Source: DASRFA01 sp035651755 (lineage in GTDB: Bacteria > Desulfobacterota > Binatia > UBA12015). From it: a stretch of DNA of 64,000 nucleotides. Numbering within the stretch: the first letter of the stretch is position 1; each line of letters begins with the position of its first letter. The stretch lies in assembly GCA_035651755.1 (NCBI GenBank), contig DASRFA010000013.1, positions 62,001-126,000 on the forward strand, given 5' to 3'. Below the pieces are notes generated by a model, which made no database searches, was not told where the DNA came from, and saw nothing but the letters and a program-made list of their open reading frames with translations. Both the position numbers and the translations under genes were made by a program. This document shows positions 34,674 through 42,779 of this stretch, in pieces.

Positions 34674-35286
34674 CCGCGGCGAACGCCTCGGCGATCCGCT
34701 TCGGCGCGCGCGGCCGCGCGTACATGCGCTCCATGTACGAGCGGAGGCGCGGGAAGTCGTCGAGCAGCTTGTCCTCGTTGGCCCAGTCGAGCGTGTAGGC
34801 GGTCACGAAGTCGGCGACGGTCGCGCGGTCGCCGACGACGAAGTCGCGACCGCGCATGTGATCGTCGAGGACGGCGGCCATCGGCTTGAAGTCGCCGGCG
34901 GCGTTCGGGATCTCGGCGGGCAGCCGCTGCGCCTCGGGGTAGAGGAACGTGTGGCGCGAGATCCGCCAGAGCGGCTGCTCGAGCTCCGTCGCCGCGAAGA
35001 GGAGCCAGCGGTAGACGTCCGCTCGCGCCGCGAGGTCCGTCGGCAGGAACCGCTTGTCGCGGTCCTTCTCCGCGAGGTAGAGCACGATCGCGACCGACTC
35101 GGTGAGCACGAGGTCGCCGTCGACCAGCACGGGCAGCTTCGCCGCCGGGTTGACCGCGAGGAACTCGGGTTTGCGGTTCTCGCCCTTGATCAGGTTCACG
35201 GGCACCGACTCGAAGTCCATGCCCAGCTCCTGCAGGGTCCAACGCGCGCGGATCGAGCGCGTCGGGCCGAACTCGTAGAGCCTCAT
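34663..35286 (-). CDS. Glutathione S-transferase family protein
   Basis: A 207-residue GST. The N-terminal thioredoxin-like domain has RSIRARWTLQELGMDFE and the glutathione-binding NPAAKLPVLVDGDLVLTES segment (cis-Pro and Glu-Ser). The helical C-terminal domain contains VVGDRATVADFVTAYTLDW, the usual folding motif. AAAGGAG precedes the ATG at 35286. It conjugates or otherwise uses glutathione, probably for detoxification, and sits beside the ring-cleavage locus where electrophilic intermediates would be made. It may serve that pathway but lies on a separate transcript. Confidence 0.9.
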   Translation of the reverse strand: MRLYEFGPTRSIRARWTLQELGMDFESVPVNLIKGENRKPEFLAVNPAAKLPVLVDGDLVLTESVAIVLYLAEKDRDKRFLPTDLAARADVYRWLLFAATELEQPLWRISRHTFLYPEAQRLPAEIPNAAGDFKPMAAVLDDHMRGRDFVVGDRATVADFVTAYTLDWANEDKLLDDFPRLRSYMERMYARPRAPKRIAEAFAAVNR

Positions 35287-35446
35287 CCGGATGTCTCCTT
35301 TGCGACGGCGCGCCGGCCGCCGAACGATCGTCCCCTCGATGGCTCGTCGAACGGCGCGCGCGCCTTTCGACGATCGCGGCGCCGAAAAAACGCACGTCCC
35401 GGCCGGCACGCGCCGTGCGTCGTTCTCGGTTAAGGATAGGCCGATC

Positions 35447-36370
35447 GTGCGCATCGTGAAGAACCCGCCGGAGCCCTTTCACGAGGGGGAGCTCGCCGTG
35501 CAGCGCCGCGCGGGCGTCGCCGCGATGGCGGCGAAGGTGGGCGCCGGCATCCACGACGTTTTGCCGCCCCCGGCGGCCGCGTTCCTCGCCGCGCGGCGCT
35601 TCGCGGTGGTCGGAGCGACCGACGAGGGGGGCCGCGTGTGGGCGTCGCCGGTCGTGGGAGAGGAGGGCTTTCTCCACGTCCCCGAGGAGCGGACGCTCGA
35701 GGTGCGTGCCGCTCCGCCCGCCACGGACCCGCTGTACGCGGCCCTCCGCGGCGAGGCGCGGGTCGGCCTGATCGCGATCGACTTCGCGGCCCGCCGGCGC
35801 GTGCGCGTCAACGGAACCGCCGTGCCGCTCGCGGGCGACGGCTTCGCGATCCACGTCGAGCAGGCGTACGCGAACTGTCCGAAGTACATCCGGCGCCGCG
35901 AGCCGGCCGACGGCGACCGCCCGCGGCCCGTCGCGCGCGAGGCGTCGCGTGCGAGCGAGCTGTCGTCGTCGCAGATGCGCTGGATCGCGTCCGCGGACAC
36001 GTTCTTCATCGCGACCGCTCACCGCGAGCGCGGCGCCGACGCGTCCCACCGCGGCGGCGACCCCGGCTTCGTGCGCGCGCTCGACGCGACGCGGCTCGCG
36101 TGGCCCGACTACGTCGGGAACGCGATGTTCCAGACGCTCGGAAACCTCGCGACGAACCCGGCATGCGGCCTCGTCTTCCTCGACTTCCGGACCGGCGGCG
36201 CGCTGCAGCTCTCAGGCACGGCGCGCGTCGCGTGGGACGATCCGGCGGCGCGCGAGATCGCCGGCGCGGAGCGGCTCGTCGAGTTCGCGGTCGAGCAGGT
36301 GATCGAGACCGAAGGAGCGGTCCACGGCGGATGGCAGGAAGGAGAGCCGTCGCCGCACAACCCGCGGTGA
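35447..36370 (+). CDS. FMN-binding PNPOx-fold protein
   Basis: A 307-residue protein with the pyridoxamine-phosphate-oxidase-like split barrel, duplicated. GTG 35447 is chosen over upstream starts because AAGGATAGG precedes it and because the sequence upstream of that is noise. FFIATAHRERGADASHRGG, then FVRALDATRLAWPDYVGN and FLDFRTGGALQLSG, are typical of large PNPOx-family FMN proteins, and AYANCPKYIRRR is a hallmark of this subgroup. These proteins bind FMN or F420 and reduce small electrophiles or act on pyridines; the substrate is unknown. It is divergent from the GST gene (160-base gap). Confidence 0.82.
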   Translation: MRIVKNPPEPFHEGELAVQRRAGVAAMAAKVGAGIHDVLPPPAAAFLAARRFAVVGATDEGGRVWASPVVGEEGFLHVPEERTLEVRAAPPATDPLYAALRGEARVGLIAIDFAARRRVRVNGTAVPLAGDGFAIHVEQAYANCPKYIRRREPADGDRPRPVAREASRASELSSSQMRWIASADTFFIATAHRERGADASHRGGDPGFVRALDATRLAWPDYVGNAMFQTLGNLATNPACGLVFLDFRTGGALQLSGTARVAWDDPAAREIAGAERLVEFAVEQVIETEGAVHGGWQEGEPSPHNPR

Positions 36371-36469
36371 CGTCGTGCCGACCGCGCCCCGCCGCGCGGC
36401 ACGTCGAGCCCACGCATCGTCCAGAAGCGGGTGCTCGACGTAGCGGATCGAGCGTGCCTAGAACCGGAC

Positions 36470-36580
36470 GTGGACTCGAAGCGGGAGGTCGTGGTCGTTC
36501 CCCTCTCCGACGTCGATCGGGCCAGGGACTTCCAGGAGCGGCTGGGGGAGATCAACGAGCGGCTGCCGGGCCGGGTGTGA
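36470..36580 (+). pseudogene. VOC-family gene with internal deletion
   Basis: GTG 36470 opens a 36-codon frame reading REVVVVPLSDVDRARDFQER, then LGEINERLPGRV and stop. The first half matches the N-terminus of VOC/bleomycin-resistance proteins (VVVPVSDVDRAKxFYERLG) and the second half matches their C-terminus (LLQEITTRLPGR). About 90 core residues are missing, so an in-frame deletion has fused the two ends. The product cannot form a metal site. The family's C-terminal helical extension survives as the next gene, 3 bases downstream. Confidence 0.55.
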
Positions 36581-36583
36581 GCG

Positions 36584-36787
36584 ATGGACGTCGCAGCTCT
36601 TGCACGGCTCCTGCACGAAACGTCCGAGCACCACGGCGCGTTCGAGGCGGTCGCCCCGCCGCACGACTGGTGGGACTGGTACGCGGCGTACATGGACGCC
36701 CGCCAGCGCGGGAGCACCCCGGAGGAGGCGTCTGCGGCCGCCGGTCGCTACATGGCGGACGTCAAGCACGTCGTCGCGCGTACCTGA
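36584..36787 (+). CDS. Small helical protein, detached VOC C-terminal extension
   Basis: A 67-residue protein, MDVAALARLLHETSEHHGAF then PHDWWDWYAAYMDARQRG. This resembles the helical extension fused to the C-terminus of many VOC-family proteins of actinobacteria and proteobacteria, with the hallmark WxDWYAxYM. Here it is a separate frame starting 3 bases after the stop of the deleted VOC gene, so translation could be coupled. No catalytic role is known for the extension. It may be a remnant that is still translated. Confidence 0.6.
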   Translation: MDVAALARLLHETSEHHGAFEAVAPPHDWWDWYAAYMDARQRGSTPEEASAAAGRYMADVKHVVART

Positions 36788-36812
36788 CGTACGCGCCACC
36801 CTCGCCACGCGA

Positions 36813-37346
36813 ATGGACCACGGCGAAACGGTCGTCCGGCCGGCCAAGCGCGGCGACCGCGAAGCGCTCGGCCGGCTCGGCGCGCTTCTCGTCGGGACGC
36901 ACCACGGTTTCGACCGCGACCGCTTCATGGCGCCCGGCGCGGACGTCGAGCGCGGCTACGGCTGGTTCCTCGGCACCCAGCTCCGCGAGGACGACGCCGC
37001 GGTCTTCGTCGCCGAGCAGGACGGCGAGGTCGTCGGCTACGTCTACGCCGGGCTCGAGCCGCGCTCGTGGAAGGAGCTGCGCGACGCCGCAGGATTCGTC
37101 CACGACGTGGTCGTCGACGAGCGGGCGCGCCGCTCCGGCGTCGCGCGCGCCCTCCTCGAGCGCGCGATCGAGTGGCTCCGCGAGCGCGGAGCGCCGCGCG
37201 TGATGCTCTGGACCGCGGAGCAGAACCGCGGCGCGCAGGAGCTTTTCGCGGAGCTCGGCTTTCGCCGCACGATGATCGAGATGACGCGCGAGCTGTCCGA
37301 CGGGTCGCCGCCGAGAGGCGAGCGTCCGAAGCCGCGACGGCGCTGA
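36813..37346 (+). CDS. GNAT-family N-acetyltransferase
   Basis: A 177-residue acetyltransferase. The acetyl-CoA binding motif A is FVHDVVVDERARRSGVARAL at about 93-112 (R-x-x-G-x-A pattern), and the C-terminal acceptor helix is AEQNRGAQELFAELGFRRT. The first strand (TVVRPAKRGDREALGRL) is also typical. It acetylates an amine of a small molecule or a protein N-terminus; the target is unknown. It begins 25 bases after the 67-residue gene and may be cotranscribed. It ends 4 bases from the convergent PhyH gene. Confidence 0.87.
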   Translation: MDHGETVVRPAKRGDREALGRLGALLVGTHHGFDRDRFMAPGADVERGYGWFLGTQLREDDAAVFVAEQDGEVVGYVYAGLEPRSWKELRDAAGFVHDVVVDERARRSGVARALLERAIEWLRERGAPRVMLWTAEQNRGAQELFAELGFRRTMIEMTRELSDGSPPRGERPKPRRR

Positions 37347-37350
37347 ACGA

Positions 37351-38208
37351 CTAGTCGCGCTCGCGCGCGGCGGCACGCATCTCGGCGCCCGGTCGGGTCA
37401 GGACCTCGTCCGCGATCTCGCGGTCGCGCGTCTTGTGGAGCCGGTACGCGTCGTCGACGAGGCGAAGCGGGTGCATGCCGTCGACCTGCCCGATGAACGG
37501 CGGGTGGATGCTGTAGCCGAGCAGCGACCGCATGCGCGCGCTGCAGGCGCGCGCGGCGTCGGGCGGGACGATCAGGAGCTGCGACTCCTGCGGCCGGAGC
37601 CACGGCTGGCAGTACTGCGGGCTGATCGCGAGACGCGTTCCCGCGCTCCGGTTCTCGCCGCCGCGATGCCAGAGCGCGGCGTCGAACACGATCGCCGAGC
37701 CCGCCGGCATGACCGCCGCGCGCTCCTCGTGCGCGCGCTCGTCCGGATGGTCTCCGGCCCAGCGATGGCTTCCCGGGATGATCTCGGTCGCGCCGTTTTC
37801 CTCGGTGAAGTCCTCGATCGCCCAGATGACGCTCACTCCGAGGACCGACGGGCGCGGGCGCGGAAGGAGGTAGAACGCGTCGTCGGTGTGCCACGCCTGC
37901 GCGTTCTCGCCCGGATGCAGCCGGATCGACTGCATCGTGGAGAGCAGGTAGTTCGGGAGGAGCACGCGATCGAGCAGCTCGACGATCCGGGGATGCTCGG
38001 CGAGGCGCTGGAATGCGGCGCCCTTCGCGGCGAGGCTGTAGACGCGCTGGCTCCGGTCGCCCTCGAAGTCGTTCCGCCCCATCGGGCGATCGCGCTCGTA
38101 CGGCGCGAGCGCGGCCGTGATGTCGGCGAGCTCCGTGCGATCGAGCAGGCCTTCGAGGATGACGTAGCCTTCGTCGACGAAGCTCCGAAGGCGGGTTTCG
38201 GTCGTCAT
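37351..38208 (-). CDS. Phytanoyl-CoA dioxygenase (PhyH) family protein
   Basis: A 285-residue Fe(II)/2-oxoglutarate oxygenase. The iron ligands are the HTD pair in QAWHTDDAFYLL and the distal His in AALWHRGGENRS, with Arg in GTRLAISPQY positioned to bind 2-oxoglutarate. NGATEIIPGSHRW is the usual core strand. It hydroxylates an unknown substrate; bacterial members act on fatty acyl groups, secondary metabolites or ectoine. It is divergent from the hybrid kinase at 38295 across 86 bases. It is one of five predicted Fe(II)/2OG oxygenases in the window. Confidence 0.9.
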   Translation of the reverse strand: MTTETRLRSFVDEGYVILEGLLDRTELADITAALAPYERDRPMGRNDFEGDRSQRVYSLAAKGAAFQRLAEHPRIVELLDRVLLPNYLLSTMQSIRLHPGENAQAWHTDDAFYLLPRPRPSVLGVSVIWAIEDFTEENGATEIIPGSHRWAGDHPDERAHEERAAVMPAGSAIVFDAALWHRGGENRSAGTRLAISPQYCQPWLRPQESQLLIVPPDAARACSARMRSLLGYSIHPPFIGQVDGMHPLRLVDDAYRLHKTRDREIADEVLTRPGAEMRAAARERD

Positions 38209-38294
38209 GACGGAAGCTATACCGGCGCGCGCCGCCGAAGCGAGTGCCGGGGCGCAGCTCATCTCGCCCGCCGAAACGGCCGATGGTCCCATGA

Positions 38295-40547
38295 ATGGTC
38301 GAGCGGGTTCGAAGATCGCTCTCCGCCCTCTGGTCTGCGCTGCGCGCGCCGGTGCCCGAGGGCTATCGCGCGGAGCGGGCGCGAGCGCTCCTGTCGCGCG
38401 TCGAGTGGTCGGCGCGCCTGGCGCTCCCACTCGTCGTGATCGCGGCGATCGGGAACCTGCTGACGTTCGAGACGCGCATCGCCGAGCGCCTAGCGACCTT
38501 CGCCGCCGAGCTCGTGCTCTTCGCCGCCGCCCTGGTCCTCGTGCGGTGGCCGTGGGCCGTCCGGCACGCGACCGCGCTCACCCTCGCTTTCGCGTGCGCG
38601 ATCGGCGGGGCGCTTCTCTGGGCGCTCTCGCTCTCGCCGGACGACATCGAGATCCTCGGCGGCACGATCGTCGTCGCGATGATGGCGACGAGCCTGATCT
38701 ATCCATGGGGACCGTGGGCGCAGCTCGTGTTCACGGCGTTCCTCTGCGCGGGTTACGTCGCGCTGCTCCCGGTCGTCGGGTTCCACTCCACCCGCTTCGT
38801 GAACGTCCTGATCGCGCTCCTGAACGGGGTCGTGCTCTCGACGGCGGGCGCGTTCGTCTACGAGCGCCAGCGGCGGTCGAACGCGCAGCTCGTGCGCGAT
38901 CTGAAGCGCGCGAGCCGCACGAAGTCCGAGTTCCTCGCCAACATGAGCCACGAGATCCGGACCCCGATGAACGCCGTCGTCGGCATGACCGGACTCCTCC
39001 TCGACAGCCCGCTCTCCACCGAGCAGCGCGACTTCGTGAACACCATCCGCGTCAGCAGCGACGCGCTCCTCACGCTGATCAACGACATCCTCGACTTCTC
39101 GAAGATCGAGTCGGGCAAGATGGACGTCGAGCGCGCGCCGTTCCAGCTTCGCACGTGCGTCGAGGAGGCCGTCGACCTGGTCGCGCGCGCGGCGGCGGAG
39201 AAATCGATCGAGCTCGGCTACGCCATCGCCGACGACGTCCCGGCGGCGGTCGCGGGCGACGTGACGCGGCTCCGTCAGGTGCTCGTGAACCTCCTCAGCA
39301 ACGCGATCAAGTTCACGGAGCGCGGCGAGGTCGTGCTCGCGGTCGCGCTGGCGGCGCGGCGCCCCGAGGGCGCAGAGCTGCACTTCTCGGTGCGCGACAC
39401 GGGCATCGGGATCGCCGCCGATCGTCTGGAGCGGCTCTTCCAGCCCTTCACGCAGGCGGACGAATCGACGACGCGGCGCTACGGCGGCACGGGTCTCGGC
39501 CTCGCGATCTCGACCCGGCTGTGCGAGCTCATGGGCGGACGGCTGTGGGCCGAGAGCCAGCCGGGCGCGGGGTCGACGTTCCATTGCACCGCGGTCGTCT
39601 CGCTCGCCGCTTCGTCCGACACGCGACCGGCGCTCGCGCCCGCGGCGAGCCTGGACGGCCTCCGCGCTCTCGTCGTCGACGACAACGCGACGAATCTCTG
39701 GATCGTCTCGTCGTACGCCGCGGGGTGGGGGATGGACGTCGCGACCGTCGCCTCTCCCGGCGAGGCGCTCGAGCTGCTCGATGCCGGCGCACCGTTCCAC
39801 GTCGCGATCCTCGACATGGCGATGCCGGACATGAACGGCGCCGAGCTGGCGCGCGAGATCCGGCGCCGTCGCGGCAGCGGCGCTCCGCGGATCATCCTCC
39901 TGAGCTCGATGGGACGGAGCGAGGTGCGAGCCGCTCTCGAGCGCGATGGCGCCCCGGAGTCCGCGTTCGCCGCCATCCTGACGAAGCCCGTCAAGCCGTA
40001 CGCCCTGCGCGCGGCGGTCGAGGACGCCGTGCTCGCGCTTCCGGCGGTCGCGGCGGAGCCGCTGCGACGCGGCCCGTCGCTCGATGCGGCCCTCGCGGCG
40101 CGCATGCCGCTTCGGGTCCTCCTCGCCGAGGACAACCACGTGAACCAGAAGGTCGCCCTCAAGATCCTCGAGAAGCTCGGCTATCGCGCCGACGCGGTCG
40201 CGAACGGTCTCGAGGCGCTCGCGGCCCTCGAGACGCGGTCGTACGACGTCGTCCTCATGGACGTGCAGATGCCGGAGATGGACGGCTACGCGGCGACGCA
40301 GCAGATCCGCGAGCGCTGGCCGCACGGCGGCCCGCACGTCGTCGCCATGACGGCGCACGCCCTCGCGGGGGATCGCGAGGCGTGCCTCGCCGCCGGCATG
40401 GACGACTACGTGAGCAAGCCGCTCCGGCCGGAGGCGCTGGTCCGCGCCCTCGAGCGCGCAGCGGCCGCTCTCCGCACGGACGACGCCGGCGACGACGGGC
40501 GCGGCGCGCAGGCGAGCGGCGACGTCCAGCGAGGATCGCCTTCCTGA
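38295..40547 (+). CDS. Hybrid histidine kinase with two receivers
   Basis: A 750-residue sensor kinase. Residues about 45-190 contain about six membrane helices without a recognised extracellular domain. HisKA follows with FLANMSHEIRTPMN, phospho-His219. The ATPase domain has NLLSNAIKFT, DTGIGI and GGTGLGLAI. Two receivers come next: the first has VAILDMAMPDMNG, the second VVLMDVQMPEMDG with full AEDN and SKP landmarks. The layout resembles BarA/TorS-type hybrids but no HPt domain is encoded, so transfer needs a separate HPt protein. No response regulator with an output domain is adjacent. ATG 38295 is used; ATG 38291 is out of frame. Confidence 0.9.
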   Translation: MVERVRRSLSALWSALRAPVPEGYRAERARALLSRVEWSARLALPLVVIAAIGNLLTFETRIAERLATFAAELVLFAAALVLVRWPWAVRHATALTLAFACAIGGALLWALSLSPDDIEILGGTIVVAMMATSLIYPWGPWAQLVFTAFLCAGYVALLPVVGFHSTRFVNVLIALLNGVVLSTAGAFVYERQRRSNAQLVRDLKRASRTKSEFLANMSHEIRTPMNAVVGMTGLLLDSPLSTEQRDFVNTIRVSSDALLTLINDILDFSKIESGKMDVERAPFQLRTCVEEAVDLVARAAAEKSIELGYAIADDVPAAVAGDVTRLRQVLVNLLSNAIKFTERGEVVLAVALAARRPEGAELHFSVRDTGIGIAADRLERLFQPFTQADESTTRRYGGTGLGLAISTRLCELMGGRLWAESQPGAGSTFHCTAVVSLAASSDTRPALAPAASLDGLRALVVDDNATNLWIVSSYAAGWGMDVATVASPGEALELLDAGAPFHVAILDMAMPDMNGAELAREIRRRRGSGAPRIILLSSMGRSEVRAALERDGAPESAFAAILTKPVKPYALRAAVEDAVLALPAVAAEPLRRGPSLDAALAARMPLRVLLAEDNHVNQKVALKILEKLGYRADAVANGLEALAALETRSYDVVLMDVQMPEMDGYAATQQIRERWPHGGPHVVAMTAHALAGDREACLAAGMDDYVSKPLRPEALVRALERAAAALRTDDAGDDGRGAQASGDVQRGSPS

Positions 40548-40562
40548 GACGTTTTCGGCGTC

Positions 40563-42776
40563 TTGTCCGCTCCGGCGCAATCGTTCAGTGAAGTTGCGGT
40601 GGCGCCCGAAGGCGACGGAGCGCGTCCGAGCCGAGCGCGGGAGATCGCGCCCGAGGACGCACGGCGCACGGCGCGGCGCTCTCGCGAGAGAGTCGGAGGC
40701 GGTCGCGCGCCGCGCGACGTTCCCGTCGGGTTTGCGAGCCGTCGCCAGAACGCGATCTCTCGCGTCGCGATCGGGCTCGCGATCGCCGCGGCCGTCGCCG
40801 TCGCGCATGCCGGCTCGCTCGACGGCGGCTTCGTCCTCGACGCTCGCGCCCAGGTCCTGCTGAACCCGGCCGTGCACGCCGCGACGTGGGCGAACGTCGC
40901 GACGCTCGTCTCGCACGACTACTGGTACCCGTTCGGCGCGGGAGGGCTCTACCGGCCGGCGACCACGATCTCCTACCTCGTGAGCTACGCCGTACTCGGG
41001 AGCGGCGATCGCCCGCTCGGCTACCACGTCGCGAGCCTGCTCCTGCACCTCGCGTGCACGTACGCGCTGTACGCGCTCGTCCTCCGAGTCCAGGGCGTCC
41101 GCTGGACGGCGGCGGTCGCGGCCGCGCTCTTCGGGCTGCACCCGCTCGCGACCGAGGCGGTCTCGTCGATCGCCGGCCGGGCCGATCTGCTGGCAGCGCT
41201 CGGAGTGCTGACGGCGCTCGCGATCCACGCCGCGGGGCGCGGGCGCGGGCTCGAGTCCACGGCATTCGCTCTCGCCGCCGCGCTCGCGTTCTTCGCGAAG
41301 GAGACGGGTCTCGTGCTGCCCGTTCTCCTGATCGCGCACGACCGACTCCTCGGCGCGCGGCCGGGTGCGCGCTGGCGGTACGCGATCGCCGCCGCGCTCC
41401 TCGTCGTGTACGTGGCCGCTCGCCTGCACGCCGCGAGCGCCGACGTGCCGGTCGAGGACACGCCGGCGCTCGACAACCCGCTGGTCGAGGTGGACGCGCT
41501 CCGGGCGCGGCTCACCGCGGTCGCGGTGGCGGGCAGAGAGCTCGCGCTCTTCGTCTGGCCGGCGCGCCTCAGCGCCGACTACTCGTGCTGCGAGATCCCG
41601 GTCGTCGGCTGGCCGCCCTCGGGACGAGATGCGGTCCGGGTCGGGCTCTCCGCGCTCGCCCTCGGCGCCGTCGCGCTCTGGATCGCTCGGCAGCGCGGCA
41701 CCCGGCCCGGGCGATGCTTCTTCGCCGTCCTGGCGGTGGTCGCGTGGCTTCCCGCCTCGAACCTGGTCGCGATCATCGGAACGATCCTCGCGGAGCGGAC
41801 GCTCTATCTGCCGCTCGCCGGAGTCGCGGCGGTGGTCGCGGACGTCGTGCAGGAGGTGCGCGCTCGCGGAACGCCGGCGCGGGCGCGGGCGATCACGGCC
41901 GCATGCGTCGCCGTCCTGGTCGCCTGCGGTGCGCGCACGTGGGCGCGTGCGCGCGACTGGCGGAGCGACCGGCGGCTCTGGGAGAGCGCGCTCGCCGCCG
42001 TACCCGGAAGCGCGAAGGCGAACGCATCCCTCGCTGCGACGCTCTTCGTCGAGCGCGGCGGAGCTGCCGACCTCGACACGGTGATCGCGCTCGGAGAGCG
42101 GGCGGTCGCGATCCGCCCGGACTACCAGAACGCGCTCGTCGCGCTCGGAGGGCACTACGTCGTCAAGGGCGACGAGCTCGCGGAGCGCTCCGGCGCGGCG
42201 GACGCGAGCCCCTGGTACGAGCGGTCCGTCGCCGTGCTGGAGCGGGCTCGCGCGCTCGACGCCGCCGCGGTGGAGCGCTTTCGCCGGTCCATGGCCGCGC
42301 GCGGCGTCGCGCCCGACGCGATCCCGGATCGCGCCGACGCGAACCTCTACAACAACCTCTCGCTCGCGTACGTCCGGACCGGCAGGCTCCCCGAAGCGCT
42401 CGCGGCCTACGAGCGCTCGCGCGACCTCGACCCGCTGAACGCGCGCCGCCACTCCGACGTCGCCGCCGTGCTCGCGCAGCTCGGCCGATGGCAGGACGCG
42501 ACGGTCGAGATGTTCGAGGCGGTCCTGCTCGCGCCCGGGGATGCGGAGCTGCGCTCGTGGCTGGTCGAGCTGCTCCGCCGCTCCGCGCCGGGCAGCGTGG
42601 CGACGCTCGCGCCGGATCGCGTGGAGGTCGACGCCGGGCATCCCGACGTGCGGCGCCATCGCTGCGCGGCGCTCGAGGCCCTCGTGCGCGACGCCCGGGC
42701 CGCGGGCGACGCGGAGCGTACGGCGTCGTTCGAGCGCGCGCGCGACGAATCGTGCGGCGGCCGACCGGCGGCGTGA
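40563..42776 (+). CDS. TMTC-like membrane protein with TPR repeats
   Basis: A protein of up to 737 residues; the TTG at 40563 lacks a clear ribosome site and an internal start is possible, since the first 60 residues are Arg-rich. About ten membrane helices (residues about 65-440) are followed by TPR repeats (about 460-690), for example ANLYNNLSLAYVRTGRLPEA. The arrangement matches TMTC/DUF1736 proteins, GT-C glycosyltransferases with TPRs; animal TMTCs O-mannosylate cadherins. The first loop reads GGFVLDARAQVLLNP, where the family has an acidic F-x-D-D pair, so catalysis may be altered. It follows the hybrid kinase by 15 bases and may share its transcript. Confidence 0.75.
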   Translation: MSAPAQSFSEVAVAPEGDGARPSRAREIAPEDARRTARRSRERVGGGRAPRDVPVGFASRRQNAISRVAIGLAIAAAVAVAHAGSLDGGFVLDARAQVLLNPAVHAATWANVATLVSHDYWYPFGAGGLYRPATTISYLVSYAVLGSGDRPLGYHVASLLLHLACTYALYALVLRVQGVRWTAAVAAALFGLHPLATEAVSSIAGRADLLAALGVLTALAIHAAGRGRGLESTAFALAAALAFFAKETGLVLPVLLIAHDRLLGARPGARWRYAIAAALLVVYVAARLHAASADVPVEDTPALDNPLVEVDALRARLTAVAVAGRELALFVWPARLSADYSCCEIPVVGWPPSGRDAVRVGLSALALGAVALWIARQRGTRPGRCFFAVLAVVAWLPASNLVAIIGTILAERTLYLPLAGVAAVVADVVQEVRARGTPARARAITAACVAVLVACGARTWARARDWRSDRRLWESALAAVPGSAKANASLAATLFVERGGAADLDTVIALGERAVAIRPDYQNALVALGGHYVVKGDELAERSGAADASPWYERSVAVLERARALDAAAVERFRRSMAARGVAPDAIPDRADANLYNNLSLAYVRTGRLPEALAAYERSRDLDPLNARRHSDVAAVLAQLGRWQDATVEMFEAVLLAPGDAELRSWLVELLRRSAPGSVATLAPDRVEVDAGHPDVRRHRCAALEALVRDARAAGDAERTASFERARDESCGGRPAA

Positions 42777-42779
42777 CGC

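Noticed and set aside
40406..42659. Long minus-strand frames opposite the hybrid kinase and TMTC-like gene
   Set aside because: They lack ribosome sites and domain content and have the amino-acid bias of antisense reading.
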